The notes: generated by a model not told the origin, from the sequence alone. A DNA stretch of 5,792 nucleotides from Nitrososphaerota archaeon (GCA_005877225.1 VBPK01000025.1:1-5792); one strand, 5' to 3'; positions 1-5,645 are shown, counted from the first letter of the stretch. Program-made: numbers and translations.

Positions 1-173
1 TCAGACAGTGCGTTTTTCAACACGCCGAATTCTGCCGAAACCCCGACGAGAAAGAAGTTGTCTTTCTGATGGCTCGAAGTTCGCGGCGCTTCCGGTTCGT
101 TACCTCCACTCCTCGAGCTGCCGTCACTTGACGGGCATTGACATAAGTGGCTCTCCGCGGCCTCTTCAGGAGC
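1..173. other. Unassigned 5' region upstream of the HTH_10 gene
   Basis: I see no recognisable gene here. The frame starting at base 1 is open to a TGA at 67-69 and would give a 22-residue tail ending in RKKLSF, so it could be the last codons of a gene that begins outside the window, but nothing in it is diagnostic. The overlapping open frame from 8 to 211 reads as low-information Arg/Ser-rich sequence and runs into the regulator gene in another frame, so I do not call it. A weak AT-rich patch (ACATAAGT, about 141-148) lies roughly 26-33 bases before the ATG at 174, where the TATA box of a leaderless archaeal transcript would sit. No clear BRE precedes it. Confidence 0.4.
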
Positions 174-872
174 ATGACATACTACGAATTGGCCTTCAAG
201 CTCCAGCATGATTGTCCGTACTGCAACTTTTCGAGAGATCACCCGTCCGCAGCCATTTCCCACTGGTGCAACTGGAGCCGAGACGTCCTGGAAATCACCC
301 ATGGCGGCCCGAAGAGCACCCACGAACAGCTGGCAATTCGGCAGATGCTCAAGAATATCGGTTCGAAGGTTATTCGCACGTCGCGAGCTGCGTCGAACCT
401 TCAGGTCGTGCTACAGCACTGTGCATGTGACAAACTTCCACCTCCCACCTTGCCCACCATCGAGAAGCGCAATTGCCTGAACCTGCAGCCAATGATCTAT
501 ACAGGCGGGTATGAATGGTATCGAGTGATGGCATTCTCGGAACGTGATATGAAGCAGCTATTCAGAGACCTAGAAAGGCATTGCACCGTGGAGGTGACTT
601 CACGCAGGTCGGTATCAGAAGAATCGATTCACACTGATAGTCTCGTCTCCACCGCCTCCCTTTTGGGCGGCTTGACGAGGAAGCAGGCGAACGCCTTGCT
701 GGTGGCGCTAGACAACGGATACTTCAATCTGCCGAGAAGCGCGACTGCAGTGGAGTTAGCTCAAAGGCTCGGAGTTCCAAGAACGAGCTTCGTAGACCAC
801 CTTCGGAAAGCGCAGAATAAGATCATCCGTGGAGTGGGCCCGTACTTGCGGCTGAGGCCTGCGGAAGCTTGA
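174..872 (+). CDS. HTH_10 (Bat-type) transcriptional regulator with Cys-rich N-terminal module
   Basis: This is a 232-residue protein, probably a DNA-binding transcription regulator of the archaeal HTH_10 (bacterio-opsin activator-like) family. The C-terminal domain, about residues 163-226, has the family layout: LTRKQANALL, then GYFNLPR, then a helix-turn-helix around VELAQRLGVPRTSFVDHLRKA. The N-terminal part opens with MTYYELAFKL and carries C14-P-Y-C17, W31-C32-N-W, and a later C83-A-C85, which suggests metal binding or thiol/redox sensing. That role is an inference. I chose ATG 174 because MTYYELAFKL resembles the usual start of such proteins. An in-frame GTG at 147 would add nine residues with no family look. 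AGGAG lies only one base before ATG 174, which is too close for a classic ribosome site, so leaderless initiation is possible. The target is unknown, but the decayed second copy of this gene sits directly before the lipocalin-like gene, which suggests control of that gene. Confidence 0.9.
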   Translation: MTYYELAFKLQHDCPYCNFSRDHPSAAISHWCNWSRDVLEITHGGPKSTHEQLAIRQMLKNIGSKVIRTSRAASNLQVVLQHCACDKLPPPTLPTIEKRNCLNLQPMIYTGGYEWYRVMAFSERDMKQLFRDLERHCTVEVTSRRSVSEESIHTDSLVSTASLLGGLTRKQANALLVALDNGYFNLPRSATAVELAQRLGVPRTSFVDHLRKAQNKIIRGVGPYLRLRPAEA

Positions 873-943
873 AAGTCAACGATTACGGGAGGCGACAATC
901 GATGGGAGTAACCTTTTGGGGATGGTCGTCACCGACCTTTCGC

Positions 944-1068
944 ATGCCTTGGCATACCGAAAATAGGAGTCCGGCCGGGAGGCGTATGGCGAATCTTTGG
1001 TCTAGGGTCTCTCCGACCGTTTCCCGGGCTGGAGGAAAGACTTGCGCTCTTCGGGGAGTTGGTTGGCC
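944..1068 (+). pseudogene. 5' relic of a lipocalin-like/DUF1579-type gene (copy A)
   Basis: This is a broken paralogue of the intact gene at 2337-2882. Its ATG at 944 lies exactly as far from the preceding HTH_10 stop (71 nt) as the ATG at 2337 lies from the decayed HTH_10 stop. One extra base near 974 shifts the frame. After the shift the reading GGVWRIFGL...PFPGLEERLALFGELVG (frame of 1041) matches GRAWGIFGL...PFPGMEEKLALFGQFVG of the intact copy. In DNA, 1021-1064 matches 2413-2456 at roughly four bases in five, with GCGCTCTTCGGG identical. Similarity fades after about 1068, just where the family's first conserved strand (GDW) should come, so at most the first quarter of the gene remains. 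GGGAGG at 887-892 with ATG 902 offers a ribosome site, but the product would be a scrambled short peptide. No function is expected. Confidence 0.8.
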
Positions 1069-1962
1069 AACACGAAACTGATTCTCGAGGAAGGCACTCA
1101 CGATGGAGCGATAAGGGTCGACAAGGCCTGGGATTTGTTCTTTGAATCCAACCCCACGATTCCGAAAGGGCACGGAGGCAGGCTCATTCAATTCACAAAT
1201 TGGCTCTGGGAAGAGCTCGGCAAGAAGGCAGGAAATCTGAACAAGAACGCGAAGAGCGAGCTGACCTTGACGATCCCCACCTTGAGCCAGGAGGCACTCG
1301 ACTTCCTGTTGCGAATCCTGTCCTTCTGGGCCAACGAAATCCGTCTGAAAAAAGGTGCGACGGTCTCAGAGAACCTATGGAAGAAACCGGTGGTCAACGT
1401 CTTCGACGACGAGTCTCTCGACAGCTCGGAGCGTTCTCTCGCCGTGAGGGACGAAGACTCCTTCCAGCGATTCTTCATGCCGCTGCTCGGGCCAGGACGG
1501 GCGTTTTTCAGGGTCGAGCTGATTGAGCACGGAGAATCAGCCGCTCGTTTTCATAGCCATTCAGAGGTTGATGAATACTACCTCATTCTCGAAGGGTCGG
1601 GGACCCTCAGATACAACGACAAGGACGTAGAGGTGAAGCGAGGGGATCTGATCGGGAAACCGACAGGGCCGGACGACACCTCGCAGCTGATCGCAGACAG
1701 AGGGGAGGCGCTCCGCATCCTGGACATGGAGGTGTGGCACGACCGTCCCTACTACTCCAAGGACCTCATATTCAACCCTGATTTCAATGAAATCGTCATG
1801 AGAGGGCCGGGGTGGGGCGCACTCTTTCCGGCCGAAGCACTCGACAATTCTAATGATTTCAGGATGCACTATGATGAAGGATACAAGAGGACCAAGGACG
1901 GCGGATGGGTCCCGTCGAAGGCTCGCGGACACAAGAAGGTCAGAGTAAAGGCCCCTTCCTAG
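1042..1962 (+). CDS. Cupin-domain protein with unrecognised N-terminal extension
   Basis: The open frame from TTG 1042 encodes up to 306 residues. Residues about 115-230 form a single cupin beta-barrel. Motif 1 is clear: HG-ESAARFHSHSEVDE, with metal-ligand candidates H171, H173 and E178. Motif 2 reads GDLIGKPTGPDDTSQLI, and the histidine usually found before QL is replaced by Ser214. The C-terminal 75 residues end in a basic tail. Residues 20-112 look like real coding sequence (high G/C at third positions; helical segments such as ALDFLLRILSFWANEI), but I do not recognise them. The start is uncertain: TTG 1042 lies inside the lipocalin relic in a different frame and is unlikely to be native. 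TTG 1063 or GTG 1390 (weak GGAAG before it, giving a 190-residue cupin) are alternatives, and there is no ATG before residue 146. Substrate and reaction are unknown. It could be a metal-dependent enzyme or a small-molecule-binding protein. Confidence 0.82.
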   Translation: MRSSGSWLANTKLILEEGTHDGAIRVDKAWDLFFESNPTIPKGHGGRLIQFTNWLWEELGKKAGNLNKNAKSELTLTIPTLSQEALDFLLRILSFWANEIRLKKGATVSENLWKKPVVNVFDDESLDSSERSLAVRDEDSFQRFFMPLLGPGRAFFRVELIEHGESAARFHSHSEVDEYYLILEGSGTLRYNDKDVEVKRGDLIGKPTGPDDTSQLIADRGEALRILDMEVWHDRPYYSKDLIFNPDFNEIVMRGPGWGALFPAEALDNSNDFRMHYDEGYKRTKDGGWVPSKARGHKKVRVKAPS

Positions 1963-2051
1963 CTCGTTCGGGCGTGTCATCATGAGGAGGCGAGACAAGA
2001 GAGAGCGTCCGAATAGGTTTAGAGCCTAGGCGTGACGTTCCCCCAGTACCG

Positions 2052-2110
2052 CGCTCGGGTATGTTTAAGCGAGCACTGTAGAGAACATAGTGTCCGGGGC
2101 TTTTTTCTTT
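2052..2110 (+). terminator. Candidate terminator after the cupin gene
   Basis: Two short stem-loops, GCTCG (2053-2057) with CGAGC (2070-2074), and CACTGT (2074-2079) with ATAGTG (2087-2092, one G-T pair), overlap by one base and precede a pyrimidine run TTTTTTCTTT at 2101-2110. Oligo-T stretches are enough to stop archaeal RNA polymerase. The site lies about 140 nt after the cupin stop and before the decayed HTH_10 end. The stems are short, so the T-run is the main evidence. Confidence 0.4.
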
Positions 2111-2170
2111 GTCGGTCCTCATCGACCCAATCCTAACATTCGCCCTTGAATCCTCTGTGTAGAAGAAGAC

Positions 2171-2265
2171 CCTTAGAACTCTGATTCGCAGGTAATCTCC
2201 AGAAGGCGCCGAGTGAGGTTCATTCGCGGAGTAGTCTGTGCGTGTGGAATTCTGCGGAAGCCTGA
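2171..2265 (+). pseudogene. Decayed 3' end of a second HTH_10 regulator gene (copy B)
   Basis: This stretch aligns with the end of the intact HTH_10 gene. 2184-2232 matches 788-835 at 33 of 48 aligned bases with a one-base insertion, and 12 of the 15 substitutions are transitions (hand count). 2254-2272 matches 861-879 at 16 of 19. It ends GCG GAA GCC TGA, the same Ala-Glu-Ala-stop as the intact gene. In-frame stops (TAA 2193, TGA 2214) and at least two length changes show that it is dead. The FIRGV peptide after the insertion corresponds to IIRGV of the intact protein. I could not trace similarity further upstream, so the rest is deleted or too diverged to see by eye in 1963-2170, which otherwise holds only the terminator candidate. 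Confidence 0.75.
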
Positions 2266-2310
2266 AGGTAAAGGGCCGCAGAACCCGACAAGGGACGGCA
2301 GCAGGCTTAT

Positions 2311-2334
2311 GGGAGGGGTCCCCCGTGGGGACTC
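2311..2334 (+). promoter_or_regulatory. Ribosome site plus start-adjacent hairpin of the lipocalin-like gene
   Basis: GGGAGGGG (2311-2318) is a strong Shine-Dalgarno match. It overlaps a hairpin in which GGGTCCCC (2316-2323) pairs with GGGGACTC (2327-2334) around a CGT loop, with one G-T pair. The hairpin sits immediately before ATG 2337 and would enclose an in-frame GTG at 2325 that has ideal spacing (6 nt) from the Shine-Dalgarno. It could shorten the effective distance between ribosome site and ATG, or block initiation. The corresponding part of copy A does not keep the stem. Confidence 0.45.
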
Positions 2335-2336
2335 GC

Positions 2337-2882
2337 ATGACTCGGCAGGTCCAAAAAGCAGATCAGACGGGAAGAGCCTGGGGAATCTTTGGCTTACCCG
2401 CGGAGGGGCCGTTCCCCGGGATGGAAGAAAAGCTCGCGCTCTTCGGGCAGTTCGTCGGGGACTGGCAGATAGTTGAAGACAGGTACCTCCAGGACGACGG
2501 CACGTGGCTCAAATCGAGAGGTGAACTACACGTAGATTGGATTCTCGAAGGCCGAGCGCTCCAAGACACCTTCATGACCTTCGATGAGAAGACTCACAAG
2601 ATGATTCCCGATGGAACCACGCTAAGATATTACGACCGCAAAATCGACGCGTGGCACGTGGTGTGGTTTTCACCAATGCAGGGCGCAATAAAGCAGCTAA
2701 TCGGCCGAAAGGTCGGAGACGAAATCGTGCTTGAGCGAAGAACCGACGAGGGCTATCTAGTTAAATGGATCTTCTCGGAGATTAAAGCAAGCTCATTCAG
2801 ATGGCACTCTGAAGAAAGTCGTGACGAAGGAAAGACATGGAAGCTGAGGGAGGAGATGCGCGTCAGAAGAATGAGTGACTAA
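2337..2882 (+). CDS. Lipocalin-like (DUF1579-type) beta-barrel protein
   Basis: The protein has 181 residues. From about residue 28 it reads FPGMEEKLALFGQFVGDWQ, then alternating strands with a duplicated-looking pattern (GTTLRYYDRKIDAWHVVWFSP, IGRKVGDEIVLERR, SFRWHSEESRDEGKTWKLREEM). This resembles the cytosolic lipocalin-like barrels grouped with DUF1579, which are thought to bind small hydrophobic ligands. No catalytic motif is visible, nor any signal peptide or membrane segment, so it probably acts in the cytosol. ATG 2337 is favoured because it is conserved in position with the relic copy. GTG 2325 has the better ribosome spacing, and ATG 2421 would give a minimal domain of 153 residues. 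The open frame continues upstream to 2238, but that part covers the HTH_10 relic and spacer. Its former neighbour was an HTH_10 regulator. Family assignment is by pattern recognition only; the coding status is secure. Confidence 0.85.
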   Translation: MTRQVQKADQTGRAWGIFGLPAEGPFPGMEEKLALFGQFVGDWQIVEDRYLQDDGTWLKSRGELHVDWILEGRALQDTFMTFDEKTHKMIPDGTTLRYYDRKIDAWHVVWFSPMQGAIKQLIGRKVGDEIVLERRTDEGYLVKWIFSEIKASSFRWHSEESRDEGKTWKLREEMRVRRMSD

Positions 2883-2913
2883 GACGGTTGTAAGTACACC
2901 ACCCAGGAGGCGC

Positions 2914-2919
2914 GGAGGT
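2914..2919 (+). promoter_or_regulatory. Shine-Dalgarno that fixes the original start of the broken glycolipid-binding gene
   Basis: GGAGGT lies eight bases before ATG 2928. This is the best ribosome site in the neighbourhood, and ATG 2928 is in the same frame as the first half of the downstream broken gene. A second, weaker site (AGGAG, 3033-3037) precedes ATG 3042 and could allow an N-terminally shortened restart. Confidence 0.5.
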
Positions 2920-2927
2920 CTTCGTCG

Positions 2928-3517
2928 ATGAAAGCGGTCAAACGGTGCGATTCGATTGCCTAGGCACCAACCGGTGGTCGCGAGATAGTCTGGAGGGGAA
3001 TTAGGAATCCGAGCTTAGATTACTGTTCCGTCAGGAGAGAAATGGAAGGCTGGCGCTTTGCAGGTGTCATGGTCGCCAAGTTCCCAACGAGTTCGTTTGG
3101 AGCGCGATATCAGATTCTGGTGGACAGAACGTTCAAGACGCGAAGTTTGGCTGTTGAGAGGATAAGCAGCGGCAAATCGACCAGCACGAAGGTTGATTTT
3201 CGAGACGACGTGTGGTTCGTCGATGGGCGGAAGCGTCCGACCTCCGTCAGTGCACGGACGTCGACATCGAGGCGAGTCCCGTCACCAACACGATTCCGAT
3301 TAGACGAACTCGTTTGAAGATCGGTGAACGTCTCGACTTGACTGCCTCGTGGGTGAGGTTACCAAGTCTCGAAGTGACTTCTCTGAAGCAAAGTTACGAA
3401 CGTCTGGGTCCCAGAAAATACCTGTACCGGAGCGCTTCCGGTTTTACCGCGGAACTCGAAGTCGATGATTTTGGGTTGGTAATTCGGTATGGCGGCATCT
3501 GGCAAGAGGTCAGATGA
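2928..3517 (+). pseudogene. Putative glycolipid-binding family protein (PF06475-like), broken by a TAG and a frameshift
   Basis: Two frames together read as one member of the putative glycolipid-binding family. From the base after a TAG at 2961-2963 the first frame gives REIVWRGIRNPSLDYC, then YQILVDRTFKTRSLAVE and WFVDGRKRP. The second frame continues DLRQCTDVDIEASPVTNT, PIRRTRLKIGE and ends with LVIRYGGIWQEV. The expected junction is RPDL.GCTDVDIEAS. Loss of one base within CGTCCGACC (about 3237-3240) explains the switch exactly. Reading from ATG 2928 through the TAG gives about 196 residues, close to the family's usual length of around 190. The family forms a beta-roll, and its name rests on structural likeness rather than proven chemistry. 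Either the gene is decaying or the assembly has an indel, but two independent lesions favour decay. ATG 3042 and GTG 3212 could start fragments of 91 and 101 residues. It converges on the MutS-like gene. Confidence 0.82.
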
Positions 3518-3606
3518 ATCATGTCCGATGGTAAGGGGGAACTGTCGGAAGTCCCGGCTACCGCAGCGAGGTTTGGAGACCAGCGAGGCAATCAGGAAAC
3601 CATCGG

Positions 3607-5421
3607 TCAAGCCCTGGATTGTCGACGTACAGAGGTCTCTTCGAGCCAAGGAAATGTGAGGGGGGCTTGGACCGGTTCGCCTGCTCCCTCCGCGAGAGAA
3701 GCCAGCACATCATCATAGAGCGCCTTCACCGCCCTCTTCTTCGCGGCCCTTGAGAGCCTCATGATTATGAGCTTCGGCGTGCTCGAACCTATGTGATCGA
3801 ACCTGGGTTGCCTGTCGACAAGCAGGTCACCCTTTTCGTCAAGCCCGCTCGCCTCGATCCCGTCAACTCTCACCGGGAGCTTCACATGCGGAAGAGTCTC
3901 CTTCGCCAGATGCGTCACCAGGAGGAAGAGGCTGCTTGTGGTTGCTGCCTTGTTGATGATCGAAGCAATGATCCTCCCGGCCGCTCCCGGCTCTGTCAGC
4001 GCCTCGAGTTCGTCAATGAGAACAAGCTTCCTCTTCCTGTCTGCAAGCACGGGAATGAGCGACCGAAGCACCTGCTCGAGGCTCCCGGTCTTCCTCGCTA
4101 CCCTCTTCCTGAAGAGGTAAATCGGCATCGGCGCTGTCTCTGCCTTCTCCGCTGGAACCGGCAGTCCGAGGAGTGCCATTATGTGTATTGCTGCCATGGT
4201 ATTGAGCAGGGTCGTCTTTCCCCCGCTGTTTGCACCCGTGAGCACGACGGCGTTCCTGGGCTTCGCCAACCTGATGGACGAAGGCTTGCCGATCGAGTAG
4301 CTCACCGGCTGCAACCCCGGGGTCCCTCCGCCGAGTTCCCTCATGAGGAAGGGGTTTCTCCCGCTCACGAAGCCTATGCCGCCAGTTCCCGCTTCTGGGA
4401 TGGTGAGGGAGTACTTCTCCGCCGCGGAAGCCACAGCGAGAATCCCGTCCAAGAGGATTGCCCTCTCGACTAGGTCGTTGACCGTACCCATGTGTCGCCT
4501 CAGGCTCCTTTCGGCCTTCTCAACCCTGGCCCTCAGTTCCTCTTCCTTCCTCTGCCTCCATTCGCCGACAAGTTTCCTGACCGCGACCCTGTCGAACTCG
4601 AATGGGAGGGCTGATGTCTCGAAGGCGCCCTTCAGCAGCTCTTCCTCTTCCCATTTCATCGCGAGGGAAGAAACAATCTCGGCCAGTTTGTCCTCGACTA
4701 TCGAGACCGCTTTCTGCCTGTCCCTCACGCCCTTCCTGAGAGCATCGTTGATCTCCAGCTCTGCGTCCGAAATCACGGCTTCAGCATCCTCAATCCCGCT
4801 GGCTCCCTCCACCTCCTCTAACGTGGCGAGGATTTCCCGCAAGGTTTCGTCATCAGCATTTGCGAAGAATGACGCAACTGAAGGGGCGTCTGAAAATCGC
4901 GTGAGCACTTCGAGGACTGCCCCCAGAATGTCTCTTCTTGCAGCGAAGAATTCGAGCGTATCAGAACCGGTCTTTTCTTGCCTCGGAGAGAAGGAGAGAC
5001 GGGAGAGAATTCTCCTGAACTCCTCAGACCTCCCGAGAGCGTTGAGAGAGTCGGAGATCTCCTTTCCGTCGATGGACAGCTTCAGTCTGTTTCGTATTAC
5101 CTTCACGTCCAGCGAAGGCGTCAGCAGCAGAAGGGAGTTCTTCGCCAGCTTCGAGGAGGCCTCGCCAGCGAAGATCTCCAAGAGGTCCCGCTTGAGCCTT
5201 CTGGCGTCGCCTGTCTTCAGCACCCTTCGTTCCCGTATTCGCGAGTCCTCTTCTTTTGACTTGGTGAGAAGGCTGAGGGCATTCCTGCTCGATATTCCTG
5301 CGAGGGAGGGAAGCCCCTCGATGTCGCAGGCTTTGATCCTACCCTCTACATCTAGGCGCCTCTCTTCGGTGAGGTTGGCTGGCAATACTCCCCCAGCGAG
5401 TTCGAGCTCTGGGGTTCCCAT
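3607..5421 (-). CDS. MutS-family ATPase (archaeal MutS-related/MutS2-like, no Smr domain)
   Basis: The protein has 604 residues. The C-terminal ATPase has Walker A TGANSGGKTT (395-404), Walker B LVLIDELEALTEPGAAG (466-482), THLAK (503-507, the H-loop position) and a late IGSSTPKLIIMRLSR segment (544-558) typical of archaeal MutS-related proteins. RNPFLM (355-360) and LLDGILAVASAAEKYSLTIPE (323-343) match the MutS core just before the ATPase. Residues about 205-315 are charged helices fitting the lever/clamp coiled coil. The N-terminal mismatch-reading domain of MutS1 is absent, as is the C-terminal Smr nuclease of bacterial MutS2. IEGLPSLAGISSRNALSLL (34-52) is a weak helix-hairpin-helix candidate. 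The protein probably binds branched or recombining DNA and hydrolyses ATP; a mismatch-repair role is doubtful. The ATG abuts the TAG of the preceding small gene with no gap, and its GGAGGAT ribosome site (5437-5431) lies inside that gene, indicating co-transcription. Confidence 0.93.
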   Translation of the reverse strand: MGTPELELAGGVLPANLTEERRLDVEGRIKACDIEGLPSLAGISSRNALSLLTKSKEEDSRIRERRVLKTGDARRLKRDLLEIFAGEASSKLAKNSLLLLTPSLDVKVIRNRLKLSIDGKEISDSLNALGRSEEFRRILSRLSFSPRQEKTGSDTLEFFAARRDILGAVLEVLTRFSDAPSVASFFANADDETLREILATLEEVEGASGIEDAEAVISDAELEINDALRKGVRDRQKAVSIVEDKLAEIVSSLAMKWEEEELLKGAFETSALPFEFDRVAVRKLVGEWRQRKEEELRARVEKAERSLRRHMGTVNDLVERAILLDGILAVASAAEKYSLTIPEAGTGGIGFVSGRNPFLMRELGGGTPGLQPVSYSIGKPSSIRLAKPRNAVVLTGANSGGKTTLLNTMAAIHIMALLGLPVPAEKAETAPMPIYLFRKRVARKTGSLEQVLRSLIPVLADRKRKLVLIDELEALTEPGAAGRIIASIINKAATTSSLFLLVTHLAKETLPHVKLPVRVDGIEASGLDEKGDLLVDRQPRFDHIGSSTPKLIIMRLSRAAKKRAVKALYDDVLASLAEGAGEPVQAPLTFPWLEETSVRRQSRA

Positions 5422-5607
5422 CTACTGCGAATCCTCCTTCCGCTTTTCCCAAAGCGCAATCCTTCCAAGAGTCTTCCTGGAGCCAAACTCCGTAAGTTGC
5501 ACGCTCATGACGTCCCCCTCCGGCTTCGACATCCGGGCCACCGGCACGTTAAGGAACTCGCCGCCACCGTGCTTCTTAGAAACGTACCTTGGGCGGCACT
5601 TCTTCAT
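5422..5607 (-). CDS. Small basic protein of unknown function, first gene of the MutS-like operon
   Basis: This is a 61-residue Lys/Arg-rich protein that I do not recognise. It has two parts: a basic, glycine-containing start (KKCRPRYVSKKHGGGEF) and a C-terminal SVQLTEFGSRKTLGRIALWE that could form beta strands, followed by a charged KRKEDSQ tail. Third codon positions are mostly G or C from 5607 to the stop and less so upstream, which supports ATG 5607 over the TTG at 5613 or a longer start; the frame is open back to 5670. No Shine-Dalgarno precedes ATG 5607, but a TATA-like box lies about 26 bases before it, as in leaderless archaeal genes. An internal in-frame ATG (5508) has a strong GGAGGGGG site five bases ahead and could yield a 28-residue short form. 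Its stop touches the start of the MutS-like gene, so a link to that ATPase is plausible but unproven. Confidence 0.68.
   Translation of the reverse strand: MKKCRPRYVSKKHGGGEFLNVPVARMSKPEGDVMSVQLTEFGSRKTLGRIALWEKRKEDSQ
5431..5437 (-). promoter_or_regulatory. Ribosome-binding site of the MutS-like gene
   Basis: GGAGGAT on the minus strand ends nine bases before ATG 5421 and lies within the last codons of the small upstream gene. Translation of the two genes is therefore probably coupled. Confidence 0.65.
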
Positions 5608-5629
5608 GGGCAAATCAGCTTCATCATGC

Positions 5630-5645
5630 GATATGAACTTTCTAC
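5630..5645 (-). promoter_or_regulatory. Candidate BRE/TATA promoter for the small gene and MutS-like operon
   Basis: On the minus strand GTAGAAAG (5645-5638, BRE-like) is followed by TTCATATC (5637-5630, TATA-like). The TATA element is centred about 26 bases before ATG 5607, which would place transcription start at or next to the start codon and fits leaderless translation. The call rests on spacing and composition only. Confidence 0.4.

Noticed and set aside
883..1191. Minus-strand open frame of 102 codons
   Set aside because: It runs antisense to the lipocalin relic and the cupin start, and shows no motif or ribosome site of its own.
1561..1998. Minus-strand open frame of 145 codons
   Set aside because: It is the mirror of the cupin-coding strand, whose HSH...E motif is convincing.
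2158..2177. GTAGAAGAAGAC resembling the GTAGAAAAAGAC promoter element at 5682
   Set aside because: No TATA-like box follows, and the downstream DNA is the decayed HTH_10 end; a single 12-base near match is not enough to call a promoter or operator.
1940..2338. Minus-strand open frame of 132 codons covering the gap before the lipocalin-like gene
   Set aside because: Its translation is Arg/Pro/Ser-rich without recognisable features, and the + strand shows homology to the HTH_10 gene end, the spacer and a T-run, which explains this DNA better.
2961..2963. TAG read as pyrrolysine in the glycolipid-binding gene
   Set aside because: The same gene also has a frameshift, there is no methylamine methyltransferase context, and TAG is a normal stop elsewhere in the window (cupin gene, small gene). 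Decay is simpler.
2944..2968. Inverted repeat GGTGC...GCACC with a 15-base loop
   Set aside because: The 5-bp stem lies inside the original coding part of the broken gene and has no supporting context; it is likely chance.
3793..4473. A 226-codon open frame on the + strand
   Set aside because: It overlaps the ATPase domain of the MutS-like gene on the other strand and has a low-complexity, Cys/Arg/Pro-rich translation with no family resemblance.
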